Below, in pieces: positions 33,793-47,094 of a stretch of DNA of 64,000 nt (the stretch's first letter is position 1; each line of letters begins with the position of its first letter). Both the position numbers and the translations under genes were made by a program. The notes beneath the pieces are model-generated. The model saw nothing but the letters and a program-made list of their open reading frames with translations, ran no database searches and was not told the origin of the DNA. The stretch covers positions 17,073,401-17,137,400 of the forward strand of contig NC_087249.1 in NCBI RefSeq assembly GCF_037042905.1, written 5' to 3'. Origin of the DNA: Lytechinus pictus (taxonomy: Eukaryota > Echinodermata > Echinoidea > Temnopleuroida > Toxopneustidae).

Positions 33793-34707
33793 GTTAAAGC
33801 TGTTATAAATTTGATAGTTCACAAGAGAACACATGACAATTTTCTTTGTATTGAAATGAAGCAAACTCATTTTATGACATTATTATCTTGCTGTAAATAT
33901 CTATTGTCATGCCTTTAATAGTTTTTAATATTTTTTTATGTATTGCTTTATGAGGATGGTGCTGTTCTGGGAGTTATCAAGTATAAATTTACCAGTAAAT
34001 GAATAATAGTTTGTAGTTAAGATATGATTCATCTGTGTTTGGGAAATATGAATTAGAGCTACAAAATAATGATAAGAATGAAATTTTAAAACTATGATTA
34101 TTATGTTTTCTGGAAAATGTGATAATATGATTAGATGCAGATATATTGTGTTATTTTTTTCTGGTTTTCTGAGGCACTTTGTTTTTTTCAATTCTTTATT
34201 TTGTAAAATGAAATTTAGTAATTTCAATTTACTTCTGCACATGTATATGTAGCGCTCAATTTGGGATTATCAGATATATTTTATATAATTATGTGAGATT
34301 CTATCGAAAAATACTTTCATCATTACAGATAAATTTTTATTGTTGCCTCTTTTTTGTTCAAATTATGTTGATCTACACCAGTGTAAGCCTTGCCTTATCA
34401 TGATTATTATCTTATGATTAAATTTAATAGAATATATATAAACATCTATATTTTTTCATGAGCTTAAGAGACATATGTATTATTACCTGTTCTCAACCAA
34501 TCCATGTATAATGTAGGATTTACCATTGAGAATAAGGTACAGAAATAATTGAGAAAATGGCACCAAAACCATTACCAATTGAAATTTGCTGTCCAAAATG
34601 ATAGCTCCTATTTGACAGCTAATGGAATGTAGTTACAACAAACAATGATTTCGTGAAAAAGGCTATCAAATCAAGGTTAGTTTTCCCAATATCATAGTAA
34701 ATTTAGA

Positions 34708-35155
34708 CACCGTTCTCACTACCTTCCTAAAACTAGTTTACTGGAACTAGTTTAGTGGAAACTAGTTTAATGTGTAATGATAAAGAGATCTTGGAAGCAT
34801 TCTTCTAAACTGGTTCATAAAACCAACTCGCGATGTAGTTTTCAAGATCGCTTTGCCGCGTGAAACTGGTTTTAGCGTAAGTGAGAACACAACCGTTCTT
34901 CGGGAAGCGATCTACGCACATTTTGAGCGCGCTACTCCGCACACTAAGCGTAGAAAGCCTATGCTGCGGTTTCAAATTTTGCGTGAAAGGTGTTGCCCCA
35001 CTGAGAGCATTCCAATAGCAACAAGATCGCTTTACGTGAAGTGATTTCGAAAACCACTTCGGGTGATCAAATGGGAACGCCAGCAAAGCGATCTTCCAAA
35101 CTGGTTTCCTGAACCTGTTTCCAGTAAACTAGTTTTAGAAAGTGTAATGAGAACG
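34708..35155. mobile_element. MITE with CGTTCTCA and ACTAGTTTACTGGAA ends
   Basis: ACCGTTCTCACTACCTTCC and AAAACTAGTTTACTGGAAC are complemented at 35120-35155. Inner AAGATCGCTTTG / CAAAGCGATCTT also pair. Confidence 0.75.
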
Positions 35156-35934
35156 AGCTCTATGATCTGGGGGTGTTTCACAAGGAGTTGGGGTGTTTCA
35201 CAAGGAGTTTGTGTGATACTTATACACCAGCGGACACATGATATTTAAAAAAGAAGTTATGAAACATCTGCTAAAAAATGATATTCTAGTCCCCCATTTA
35301 AGCATTTAATGTTCTTGATTAAAATTCAATATAAAATAACTCATGGGACCAATTTACAAATTTATAAATCTACTTGTAGATGATCAAGCCATATTTCTTT
35401 CAATCCCTCAGTCAATTTCATTCAATTTCATGCATTACGTTGCTAAATGTACTGTGATATCTTCTCTTATTGGGCCAGAAGAAAAATATAAAGTACCTCA
35501 CTTGATTTTGATAGCTTTTCCACAATGGTAAAGATTTCCAAGAAAGTTTATTCAACCATGCAATGCAAAATCTTGAATTTGTAAGCCCAATTGTCTTTTT
35601 GGAAGATGTTTATGAATAAATGACATACACTTGTATAAAATTAATAATTAGAGATGCCTTACTCTTTGATGTCAGTATACTGTGTTATGTGGGTCCGGTT
35701 TTACAAAAGGCCCAGACGGATCAAACTCCGATTGTGAATAATAGTAAGTTACTTTATTGACAATGACTTAACAAATTCAGATCAAGGTCAATCACAATTT
35801 TAGTTTGTTCCCAATCTAGCGCAATTGTTTTGTTAAACATGGCACTGAACTGACGTAGCTTAAATCACTGATCCACCCTTATGTATGTTTGTCTAGATAG
35901 GTGCAGGTGACTCTACCTACATTAAGTCAAATTG

Positions 35935-36305
35935 GTGAAATGCCAATTCGTCTACTGCCAACTCGTTCATTCACCACATGGTCTACTTTCATTTAGTCTA
36001 ATGCCATACTGTCCAACATTTGGTATAACAACCATTTGGTCCAATCATCACTTCGTCTAATCACCATTTCGTCTCATAACCAGTTGGTCTAATATCCACT
36101 TAATTTTCATTCATTTTGCGCAATTAGCACTTAGTCCAATTAGACCAAATGGTACAAAAAGGCTATTGGACCAACTGGTTATTAAACGAAATGGTGAGTG
36201 AATGAATTGGCAATTATACCAAGTGGATAGTGGACAAACTGATGGTAGACCAAATGATAGTAGACGAGTTGGCAATTGGATGAATAGGCAATAGATAAAT
36301 TGGAA
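35935..36305. repeat. foldback array, (CATTTCGTCTAATNAC)n, copy B
   Basis: Same order of words as copy A (TTTAGTCTAATGCCAT, ATAACCAGTTGGTC, AATTAGACCAAATGGTA at the turn, then the complemented set), with the same orientation. 35230-35930 has no gene. Confidence 0.85.
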
Positions 36306-36444
36306 ATAAACCATCAAATCTCTTCAGACCAGAGAAATAGAGAAAATTAGCATTTTGCATATATTCTGGTCTGAAATAATGCTTTGAATTATTCGACTCA
36401 TGGAAGGTCAATTTTCGTAGAGTGGAGGAATTGTTTTCGAAGAG

Positions 36445-36605
36445 CAGTAGGTAAAGATGAAAGGAGAGTGCAAGAGAGAATCAGAGAGAGAGAGAAAGAA
36501 AATGAGTGGGGGAATAGAGAGGGGGGGGGTAGGAGGGAGGAAATGAAGGAGGGGAGAGAGAATGAAAGAAAGAGAAGGGGGAAGGAGGTGGAGGGGGTGG
36601 AATCA
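36445..36605. repeat. purine-rich (GA/GGA) tract
   Basis: About 160 bp of GAGAGA/GGAGGG. Charged open frames here are compositional. 36610-37640 is A/T-rich with G-runs at 37141 and 37241 and no gene. Confidence 0.9.
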
Positions 36606-37639
36606 ATTACCATTTATGCACATAATCATTACTCATGGGTAAATGAAGATTAACAAGGAATACATGTAATATTTTCATAAATTTTAATAAACCAAACACC
36701 ATTCATATCTGTTCATATGTTTCAAGGGTATTGTTTTGTATTATCTTGCAATTTTTGACAACTGTCCTCCAATCTGTGTAGTTGAGTGGCTGATTGAAAT
36801 GTACTGGATTATTTTTCTGGTTGTTTCAATCTTATCATATGCACACACAGAAATAAACAAGTTACCTAATCTAGCAATCCGCATATCAGTTTACTTAATT
36901 CTGTAACATTTGAGGCGTATCTCAAAGTCTTATGTGCCTTAGTAATCAGATACACATGAAGGGGGAACCTGAAACTTCAGTCCCCTGTGTCACAAGTTTT
37001 TATTTGGAAACCCGCAACATTACTTCATTTTTGCTGTAGGACCCTACATATACCCTATCAAAATTAAATACCTTCATATTTTTTTAAATTCAAAACCTCA
37101 TCTTGTGCATAAAGAATTGGGAGAAAATTTCAGGACATAGGGGGGGGGGGGAGGGAAGGGGTTTAAACCAAGTCTACCCCTTCTTGGGCTGCCTTAAAAC
37201 CAAAATAGAAATGGAGGGGGTGGTGGATCCTTGGAGGGGGGGGGGTAGCAATCATGTCGCAGCTATAAAAGTAAAAGAGAAAAACCCATAATGCCTTTAT
37301 TTGGAAGTAATAACCCCTTTTCTTTTTGCTTGTCAAATATTTCAAACCCTCTCTTAGCAAAAATATAGATCCACTTCATATTTTTAGTTTACTGATACAA
37401 ATCCCTTCATTTGTCACCTTGGTACCCAATGTCAACCTGTAAAAGGTACATGTTAAAAAAATGCAGAGAGAGGGCGCCAGATACCCCAAATATAAACTTT
37501 CACAAAATATCTGAAATTTAGGAATGTTAGATGATACTGGAGTATAACTCGCATTAATTCAACCCAATTATTTTCTAAAAAGATTGGATAAACTGCAATA
37601 ATCCACCTATTATTCATCATCCTCATGATCAATATCATG

Positions 37640-38060
37640 TGTTATCATCATCATCATCATCACTATCAATCACCACAATGCTGTCTTAACATGAACATCC
37701 TCATCGTCACAACCCTATCAGCAAACAGGAGCAGCATAATCATCATCACCATTATCACTATCATCATCACCACCACCATCATCATCATCATTATCATCAT
37801 CACCATCATCATAATCACCATAAAAATCATCACTATCATCATCATCACCATCTTCATCATCATCACCATCTCCATTGTCACCATCATCACGACCACCACA
37901 TTATCATAATCATCACCATCAAGATCATCATCATTCATGATCACCATCATTGTCATCATCATCATCACCACCACCATCATCATCACCATCAAGATCATCA
38001 CTCCATTTTTCATATTGTCATCACTATCTTCCTGACTGTCAAATTGTCACTATCATCATC
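37640..38060. repeat. (ATC)n/(CAC)n microsatellite
   Basis: A long imperfect ATC/ACC array similar to 24556-24930. Met/Val- and Ile/Thr-rich open frames are artefacts. Confidence 0.95.
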
Positions 38061-38875
38061 ACACATCAAATAGAAATGCATAATCAATATGGATTCAATC
38101 AGTCACACAAGGTATCTTGGTGTAATATATATTTTATTATGATGTCTAATACAGACATACAGTATTACAAAAAAATCAGACACAAAAAAAGATTTTCCAC
38201 TTTATACAGCAACTGATTCTATCCCAAATGTGAAAATCCCATAGAAGTGGCAAATAAAGTAATCGGCAAATATTTGGCATTTTACAGCTCCAAAATAACA
38301 AATAATTTGGGGTAATAAAATGAATTGTCATGATAAAGTATATATGAGTATACTTATAAAGTGGCTGTTAACAATGTTGCTTAAATTAATAAGTTTTTTT
38401 TAATTCAACAGACTAACTCAAAACTGTAATGTCGGCAATATGAGTGCCATGCACCCTGTATGCAAAGCATGTTTTAATGAGTATACAATGTTTACTCATA
38501 TACATGATGTACTTCACGGGTGACATAAATATATTAGCTTGAAATAATAAACACTGACAATACAAAGTGCAGGTGTTGTGTATGAAGTGTACTTGGCACA
38601 CCACCAGTGACTGTCACATCATGATAATTTAAATTCCATATTATAACCCATAAACATTTTATCTTTCCTTTATAAAATGAATATTATCCAGGAAAAGAAA
38701 ACAGCACATTCTATATGCCTAAAGTTTACTTGAGATAATATCACAAACAGGGGAGCATTTTCAGGTACCAAATAGTCATAGATTTTCATTGACAACTGTT
38801 AAAGGCTACTGAAATCCTTGCATCTGATTGGACAAGAGCAAACTAGTCAATGAAAATCACTGACAAGATGCTTAA

Positions 38876-39478
38876 AGGTCAAGTCCACCTCAGAAAAATG
38901 TTGATTTGAATCAATAGAGAAAAATCAGACGAGCACAATGCTGAAAATTTCATCAAAATCGGATGTAAAATAAGAAAGTTATGACATTTCAAAGTTTCGC
39001 TTATTTTTAACAAAATAGTTATATGAACGAGCCAGTTACATCCAAATGAGAGAGTCGATGACATCACTCACTCACTATTTCTTTTGTTTTTTATTGTTTG
39101 AATTATACAATATTTCAATTTTTACGGATTTGACGATTAGGACCTCCTTGCCTGAAGCACAAAATGTTAAAATAATGGAATTCCACGTGTTCAGGGAGGA
39201 ATGAAACTTCATTTCACATGACAATGACGAGAAAATCAAAATATTTCATATTTCATATAATAAAAAACAAAAGAAATAGTGAGTGAGTGACATCATCGAC
39301 TCTCTCATTTGGATGTAACTGGCTCGTTCACATAACTATTTTGTTAGAAATAAGCTAAACTTTAAAATGTCATAACTTTCTTATTTTACATCCGATTTTG
39401 ATGAAATTTTCAGTGTTATGCTGGTTGAATTTTTCTCTTTTTATTCAAATCACGTTTTTGTTGGGGTGGACTTGTCCT
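38876..39478. mobile_element. TTAA-flanked MITE with TIRs of about 215 bp
   Basis: TTAA at 38872-38875 and 39479-39482 flanks AGGTCAAGTCCACC and GGTGGACTTGTCCT. Complementarity continues through ATCCGATTTTGATGAAATTTTC, CATAACTTTCTTATTTTACA and GGATGTAACTGGCTCGTTC. No coding. Confidence 0.88.
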
Positions 39479-39579
39479 TTAATGAAATACTCCCTCAAGC
39501 AGAAAAATTAGAAATTAAGAGATTCAATTACTATCAAGGTAAACATGTACAATTACCGACACAGTGACAGATATCATTA

Positions 39580-40542
39580 ACAAGTGGAATGCCTCTGGCC
39601 GTCTCACCTGCATCACGCGATTCAATATAGCAGCAGTGCTGATTTTGAAAACTACTATAACATGCACAAGATGTTCAGTGATACTTGGTTACTCGTATTT
39701 CCACGTTTTATGAATTAGACCAATACACTTATAGAGATATGATGGCAATTCAACAAATACCCCCAAAGTGGCCAAAGTTCTTTGACCTTACATGACCTTT
39801 GACCTTGATCATGTGACCTGAAACTCGCACATGATGTTCAGTGATACTTGATTACTCTTATGTCCAAGTTTTATGAACTAGACCAACACACTTTCAAATT
39901 TATGGCTGTAATTCAACAAATACCCCAATTTGGCCAAAGTTCATTGACCCTAAATGACCTTTGACCTTGATCATGTGACCTGAAACTTGCACAGGATGTT
40001 CAGTAATACTTGATTACTATTATGTCCAAGTTTCATGAATCAGATCCATAAACTTTCAAAGTTATGATGGTAATTCAACAGATACCCCCAATTCGGCCAA
40101 AGTTCATTGACCCTAAATGACCTTTGACCTTGGTCATGTGTCGTGAAACTCATGCAGGATGTTCAGTGATACTTGATTAACCTTATGTATAAGTTTCATG
40201 AACTAGGTCCATATATTTTCTAATTTATGATGACATTTCAAAAACTTAACCTTAGGTTAAGATTTTGATGTTGATCCCCCCAACATGGTCTAAGTTCATT
40301 GACCCTAAATGACCTTTGACCTTGGTCATGTGACATGAAACTCAGGCAGGATGTTCAGTAATACTTGATTAACCTTATGGCCAAGTTTCATGAACTAGGT
40401 CCATATACTTTCTAAGTTATGCTGTCATTTCAAAAACTTAACCTCAGGTTAAGATTTGGTGTTGACGCCGCCGTCGCCGTCGCCGCCGCCGCTGTCGGAA
40501 AAGCGGCGCCTATAGTCTCACTCTGCTATGCAGGTGAGACAA
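39580..40542 (+). repeat. about 163-bp tandem repeat element (5 units)
   Basis: ATGTTCAGTGATACTTGATTA occurs at 39671, 39834, 39996, 40159 and 40351 (spacings 163, 162, 163, 192). It ends in a CpG-rich block (GACGCCGCCGTCGCCG...AAAAGCGGCGCC) and GTGAGAC. It is the reverse complement of the intron 5 element. Confidence 0.92.
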
Positions 40543-40544
40543 AA

Positions 40545-42800
40545 ATGAAAACAAGTATACTTAATACAAAATGTCACGACATACATGTACTTTAATAATT
40601 GACATGACCTGAATGGAATGTACATATATACATTATTTCAAGTAAACATGTGACCTTTCACAATAGGTAATTTAGACAAATAAAACCTTCACAACCGACA
40701 ATCCTTAAATACAAGATGAAATTATAACATTTTTTAAATGTACCTACATGTATGTGTACATGTTGCAGTATGTTGAAAATGTGAACTCCTACAACACAAG
40801 GAGACATTATATGGAGATATGTATTCTCATTACCATGCAACTTTGCACATATATCCAATGGGGTTATCACAATTCTGTGATACATACAGTCATTCAAATT
40901 ACACCAGAGATAGTACAGTGACTTCCCATTTAATAGTTGTATGTCAGCACATACTGATCAAACAAACATCTAAAATTGCAGCCCCTTTTACTTTCCCTTT
41001 CACTCTGAAATGGATGCAGACAGATTTGCTTAGAATAACAAGTTTATTACATGTACAGTACTTGAATCGAATCCACCTGACCTCTTTACAATTAAATGCA
41101 TAAAAAGCCATGAGTCAAATGTAATAAGTGCTTAAAATTTGACTCGAGCATCAGATCTGTACATAAAGCAAAGAATAGTGAGTTTATATTTCATTTTTCT
41201 AAATCACATCTGATATTCAATCATACATGTTCATTTCAAAACAAAACATGCCATATATATCACATATTTTGAAAAGAACATTGTCAATGTAAAGGGGGTA
41301 AACAGGACTTGATTTGACTACATTAAACATGAAGGTGTTTGCAACTATTAAACATCATACTGCAATTGTACCACTATACATGTAAATATACTATACCTAG
41401 TGCTTACCTAGTGCTTGAAAAGCAATCTATCTAATCATAAGATTATTGAAAAAAAAGATAAAGAAATGCTCTGTCGTTAAAAGCCACAAAGCCTACGTAA
41501 TTGCACTGATCTTTACAAGAATTAGAAATAATTTTCCACAAAATCAAACACATACAGTAACACATTCAAACAAAACACTTTTTATATACATGGAAGCCTT
41601 GTGCACAAAAAAGAACTCATATTGCACATAAATACCATGGTTCTTTTTCAAAGATAAATACCATAAACTTTGACCTTTGTTCAAACAAATACATGTAAGC
41701 AGGAAAATGGGGAAATTGTGAAAACATGAGTTTAATATTGATCAGGAATACAATTTTCCACATAGCTTGATACCAGCAAAAGTACTCATAACACTTGTGT
41801 AAATCTGTGAGGGCGGCCTTCATAACACTATGTACATGATCGCAAATTTGGTTGTATCAAATTTTATGGATCTCAAATTCATTTACATTTACATGTACTG
41901 AGTACATGTGACAAAGAGACTGTATTTTATAACTCAACCCCCAAAAAAGAGAAATTTAAAGAAAGAAAAGAATTTGTTTTGTCATCAAATGATATCACAT
42001 CACATCTAATTATACACGTTACCCTTGAACACCTCCTCCCCCAAAACTTAAGATGCAGATTTTGTTAAGAATTCATTCTCCTTTTTATAACCAAACAAGA
42101 AAAGTAAAATAGATAAAAAAATGTTGGTTTTGTTTCTTTTGAGGTTTTTCCTGTATTTATGAACAAAGTTATGTATGTAGTACATATACAGCAAAAAAAA
42201 AAAGTGTAAGGGGGGGGGGTTGGGTACACATAGTCTGCAGGCACAGACCCTTGGCTTTCACAAAGTGGATAATGCAGAGACTGAAGTAATGAGACTAGGT
42301 TTACTTGTCTACTGTGACTGCTTGACACACATATAGGGTTCAGACTTCAGAGATTAGATTTCATCCTAGACTCGTAATATTGGTTAGTGTCAAAATTTGT
42401 GTCTGTGTTTGAAGACTAGGGGGTGGCTTGGGGGCTGAGAGTTTGTGTATTTAGCCCCCCTCCCAATATACTTGTAAGGCCTAATAATGACTACCATACT
42501 TGTTAGTTGTATATTGTCTAAAATAGTCCCTATAACTTGAAACTGTATATTTGGACTTTCCTAAGAATAGCTAGAGATATCTACAATAGGAAAAATGGGG
42601 AGATATAGAAAAGGGGTAAAATGAATTTTGTGTAAACAATGCTCTCTATTATAGAAGTACTGGTTTTACATAATTATACAGTTCTTACTTTATCAGAAGT
42701 TTCTATTAAAAAAAGCCGCTCTAGAATAATGCAACATAATTTTCACTGACATTAGCAAAGCACCTGATACAAGGCTTGTGTGTCAATAGATATTTTCCTG
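40545..42800. other. intergenic stretch without a recognised gene
   Basis: A/T-rich with scattered ACATGTA words and a G-run at 42209. I found no exon with splice sites and family similarity. Confidence 0.45.
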
Positions 42801-42900
42801 CCAGATTTACCCACCTCGGCCTCGGTCTGGTACAGCAGTAGTAGGAGTTGAACCCACTACTCTTTGAAAGATGAAAGTTACAACTACTCTCATAATAATG
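42800..42900 (-). mobile_element. SINE fragment, minus strand
   Basis: GAGAGTAGTTGTAACTTTC and GTGGGTTCAACTCCTACTAC on the minus strand resemble the SINE heads at 21823 and 25750. Confidence 0.45.
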
Positions 42901-42909
42901 AATAAGATC

Positions 42910-43114
42910 ATGCTACATGTACCATGTTTTGTAAAGATAAATGCCAGTTGTGGTAATGTATTTCAAGAATCTAATCAAATGACTACCCAAGTGTCTGTAT
43001 ACATTGTATGACTGTATACAGACACTTGGGTGGTCAATCGATTAGATTCTGTACAAAATCATCTTGAAAACCATCACCACAACTGGCATTTATCTTTACA
43101 AAACATGGTAGCAT
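42910..43114. mobile_element. near-perfect palindromic MITE
   Basis: GTACCATGTTTTGTAAAGATAA, GCCAGTTGTGG and ACCCAAGTGTCTGTATAC are all complemented in mirror order around a centre near 43005, with a very short loop. Confidence 0.9.
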
Positions 43115-44820
43115 AAGCCCAAGGAATCTGGAAGAAATGGTGTAATTGCTAAGAAATTAGCAAAATGAGCACAATATTGTGGCAAATTGTCAAAGACAAT
43201 TTTCAAGCGATCATAATACACTGCCCCAAATGTGCTTATCTGTGTTGGTGATCTTCTGAATGTCTTTCAGCTTAGTTTTCACATTTCCACTATACAATTC
43301 AGTTTTGTACCAGAACTAGATACTTTTTTTTAATGTAGGATGATATTGTGACAACCTTGATTTTACAGATTTTCTCAAATCAGTGTTTACTGCAACAACT
43401 TTCATTTATATTCAATGCCAAGAAAGTACTTTGCTATGAAACATAATACTGTACCTATGGGGCTTTAAATTTGACTGCAAAAGTGATGTCACTATTTGTG
43501 ATACAGGAACATGTAAGGATTACTCCATTTGCTTTGATGAAATCACTAAAATATCAGCTTTTTAAGAGTCAGATTTGCATCAGCTTTGAAGGGAAGTGGA
43601 TTATTTTTTTCTGACCCCAGACCTTGTGAAAAGCACTTGTAATGCCTGTAAAAGAGACATCCAATAGGGGAAAGCTAACTTGGTTTACCATCAAGAAATT
43701 ATTTGTCACAGCCTGCTTTTTTAGCTTCAGCCAACTTTGAAGGCATTTTCCAGTAGCATTACACAACGTCTGCTGGTAATAAATCTTGTTCTACTCCGAG
43801 TGATTTAGATCCCAATAGTGTAAAATTCCCCATGAAAACACATGGGAATTTGCTTCTAAAATTTATGTGAATGATATTTCTTGAGAGAGGACCTATAAAT
43901 ATACTATCTAATATATGCAGGACAGCAGGAAGGGTGCCTTACAGAGAAAGTTATTTTTACCACCTATTATCTTCTCACCAAATTGCTAATTTGACATACA
44001 TTGTACATGTATTTACATTGTCTTTATAGTGATCTTACTTTTCAATCAGCATTGACTTTCATATTCCTTGTCCAATTTCTTTCCACCTCTTGACTTCTGT
44101 TTTTACCATTTGCTTCTTTCATAGAAATAATTAAATTCCCAATGTTGGATTGGATTGAATACTCCCCTGGCTGCAAAAAAGCATGAAATTTCCCCTTTTA
44201 AGTGACTAGACTGCAAGGTGTATATTTTACTCCTAGCTGCAAGTTTTCTTCCACAGCAAGGGGCCAGGGAGATCAAGGGAATCATGGGTAATGCACATGC
44301 AAGATCAAGTCTCTCAGAATGATACTTGATCCAATATGACCCCATAATAATTAAAAGTCACATGGTGCAGAAATTCAGTACATCAATTTTTTAAAACTTC
44401 CTTTTCAAATGACATCTTATAATAATAAAGATCTTTAAACATATAAGTAGTTATATAAGCACCTTTGCTTTTTGAGAGATGACTGGGAGGAGGGGGGGGG
44501 GGAGGCTGTATTTGGCATTCTGCCAATCACAATAAATATACTATGAAAATTTGACACAACAAATGGTATTCAATACCCAGGGTTAACAAATAAACCTTCC
44601 CCTATCAAAATTCCCCTAAATTGATACATTTACATCTTACATACATGTACATGCAAGTCCATCTTGGCATATCAATAAGTAACAAAGAATGCATTAGTAC
44701 ATACAAATATGTTAGGGAATGTGCTTCATGCATCTTGTTTACTTCAAGGCAAATTACATGTATTTCTTTTTTTTTAATGCTTGGATAGGTTAAAGTGTTT
44801 GTGGTGTGTAAATAAATTAT
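43115..44820. other. noncoding stretch downstream of the FAM174-like gene
   Basis: No supported gene. It would include the FAM174-like 3'UTR on the minus strand. An ATTAAA (plus-strand TTTAAT at 44773-44778) is a possible poly(A) signal. Confidence 0.4.
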
Positions 44821-44822
44821 TA

Positions 44823-44952
44823 CTATTTTGAGTTGACGTCAAACACTGTCATGTCTTCTTCATCATCATCCTGGTCGAGTGGTCGTAATTCCATGTCTGA
44901 TGAACGTGTTGCCAGTACCCCATATTTCTTGGACTTTCTCTTTCCTCTTGAC
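44823..44952 (-). CDS. FAM174-like: FAM174-like exon 2 (cytoplasmic tail)
   Basis: It encodes a basic then acidic 43-residue tail ending ...FDVNSK before TAG. It joins exon 1 by completing an Arg codon. Confidence 0.78.
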
Positions 44953-46669
44953 CTGTGAAAACACAAATAAAGAGAGTGTGACATATGTATCTGAATTTCT
45001 TTTAATTAAAGTGAAGATTCCTTCAAGACAAGAAGCCCGTTCTGAATTAACCAAGGTAACTTTGCCATTCTGGCAACTTTAAGTCTACAATGGCTCGGCC
45101 TCAACATACATGTAGCCTCAAAATAAAGGTTTCCTCATTTTAAGTTACCATGAATGTATCTATACATGTAGTTACATGTACCATAGTTGGAAGGCTGTGA
45201 AACAGTAGTCTTGAGGACTCCATGATGATGTCTTTTTTAAATACTTTGACTAAACTTCTTCATCATTGGAGTCTTGAACCGCCCTTCATATATGTATAAG
45301 AGACACTTTTAAACAAAGATGGATTTCCCTAGGAAATCCAGCTTTTGATATAAAAATCACGTAAATTGTTGTGATTTTATTAATCTCTACACCTTCCTAC
45401 GCCTAATGCATAGGAAGATTTTAAAAATGGTCAATTGAAATGTTACAAAATGAAGGTTTCTTACCAGACCGATGTCTTGTAGATCCCTCGATCAAAATGT
45501 ACACAACGCAAATACAATAGGGTCGATCCTTGAACCGCTTATGTATGACGTACATCCAGTAAGCAAAGCCGTTTTGAAGAACAATTTATAGATAAAAATT
45601 ATTATTTCACAAATACTAAAATTTATTACGTGATTATAAATATTTAGCAGTATTATACTAATTATTTATAATTACGTAATAACTTTTAGCTAACCACTAA
45701 CCGGATGTATGTCATAGGTCATCACGAAGCGATTCAAGGGTCAGGTCTATGGTCTTTGCTTTGTTGACAAACGGATCGAGGGATCCACGGGAGATCGGGT
45801 CTGTAAGAAACGTCTCATTTTTACCATTTATAGTGAAATAATTTTTATCCCTTTATACGCATTAGGCGCCTGAAGGTTCATAGATAAATAAAATTTGACA
45901 ATACAAACCGATTTCACCCTCTGAAGGAAATCCATCTTTGTGTACATGTGTCTCTTATAGATATACATGTATGGACGGGGATTCAAGACTCCATGATGAA
46001 GTAATATATGTCAAAATATGAAAAAAAAACATCATCATGGAGTCCTCAAGTCAAGACTAGCTAACTGCATTCATTCAACAGTTAAGCAGTTCAATGAACA
46101 AGGTTATGGCTAACTGGTACATTTTAAGGCCTTGATCTTCCTTTATAGTTTCCCTTCTTCATGTTCTTGGAACCAGCTAAATGTGTTTTATAATTTGAGC
46201 CCTTTTCATCTGATTCGAACTTAGAAAACAGATCAATCATGTTTTTTTTTCATTATTTATTTATTTTTTTTATTATTATTTCTTACCTGAACCATCTGAC
46301 AGCAAAAAACACCATAGCTAATAACGTAAATCCAATCAGCACAAAGAAACTCCTTCTCAGCATGCTTTTGTCATACAAAACATCGCCAAAATCGAATTTT
46401 CCATCATGTGACGAAGTTGTGTTTGCGGTCGGTATTTTGGAAGTGCCGAGGTTAGAGCCCGGTGAATGTGGCGTAGCCGTAGGAGTTGTCTTGCCAGCCG
46501 GAGGTTGCCCGTCGCCGACGGGATCAGGATCCGCTGCTAATGCCAAGTCCAGCTGCCATCCAAGAAACCCAATCAGGAAATAATGCAGGGAACTATTAAG
46601 TTTCGAAAACATTGCGTTGAAGAAAAATAGCATCCTTAGGGAATCAACTGAAATAAATTTGATTCCCAT
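44823..46669 (-). CDS. FAM174-like: FAM174-like single-pass membrane protein, two exons
   Basis: Exon 1 is 46669-46287 and exon 2 is 44952-44823 (phase 2 join; donor CAG|GTAAGA, acceptor TTTTCACAG), giving 170 residues. It has a hydrophobic N-terminal signal-like segment (about 28-45, ending DLALA before ADPDP), then a Pro/Thr/Ser-rich lumenal part with an NTT sequon. One membrane span follows (about 107-124, FFVLIGFTLLAMVFFAV), then a basic stop-transfer (RWFRSRGKRKSKK) and a short acidic tail (YGVLATR...LDQDDDEEDMTVFD). This order and the YG(L/V)LA...acidic tail match FAM174A/B as I know them, and the length is close to theirs. The first ATG (46669) has A at -3 and G at +4, with an in-frame TAG just upstream. 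Starting at 46612 would give a classical 26-residue signal peptide and 151 residues. FAM174 proteins are reported in Golgi and endomembranes, but exact function here is unknown. Confidence 0.8.
45206..46059. mobile_element. 850-bp foldback element in the FAM174-like intron
   Basis: CTTGAGGACTCCATGATGATG at 45210-45230 is perfectly complemented at 46030-46050. The outer TAGTCTTG is complemented at 46052-46059. Complementarity continues inward through ATAAGAGACA, AAAGATGGATTTCC and GATCCCTCGATC, almost to the centre near 45630. No coding. Confidence 0.9.
46287..46669 (-). CDS. FAM174-like: FAM174-like exon 1
   Basis: It encodes the signal segment, the Pro/Thr-rich ectodomain and the transmembrane helix. 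In-frame ATGs at 46669, 46633 and 46612 are all possible starts. Confidence 0.78.
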
Positions 46670-47094
46670 TTTCAGCTCAATATTGTACAAAATCCGATGG
46701 TTTAGCTAGATTTTTCACTTTTAGTATCGCAGAGATCCACGTCATATGATCACTAATGAACGCAGGGGGCGCCAACACTCTCCGATTCTAAATAATTGTG
46801 ATATTGGTTTTTATTTCGATTTTTTTATTTTATTTCACCCTTTGTTATTGAATTTTAAACTGCACCTTCAAGCAATCATTAATAGATGGGCTGATGATGA
46901 TATGTCCCCACTCTCCACCTTCATTTTTCATATGATATTTCATGAATTCATAATCATCTCATATAGATCTATTCATGCATGTGTGTAAGCTTCCCCGGGT
47001 AGCAAAACAAGTTGCACCAATGATTAATAAAATTATACTCAATCCATTCTTTTCATTGTTGGAGGACAAAATTCTAATAAATATAATTTCATAA

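Noticed and set aside
36384-36653. Charged Glu/Arg-rich open frame and its complement.
   Set aside because: It lies in a GA-rich low-complexity tract with no splice context or homology that I recognise.
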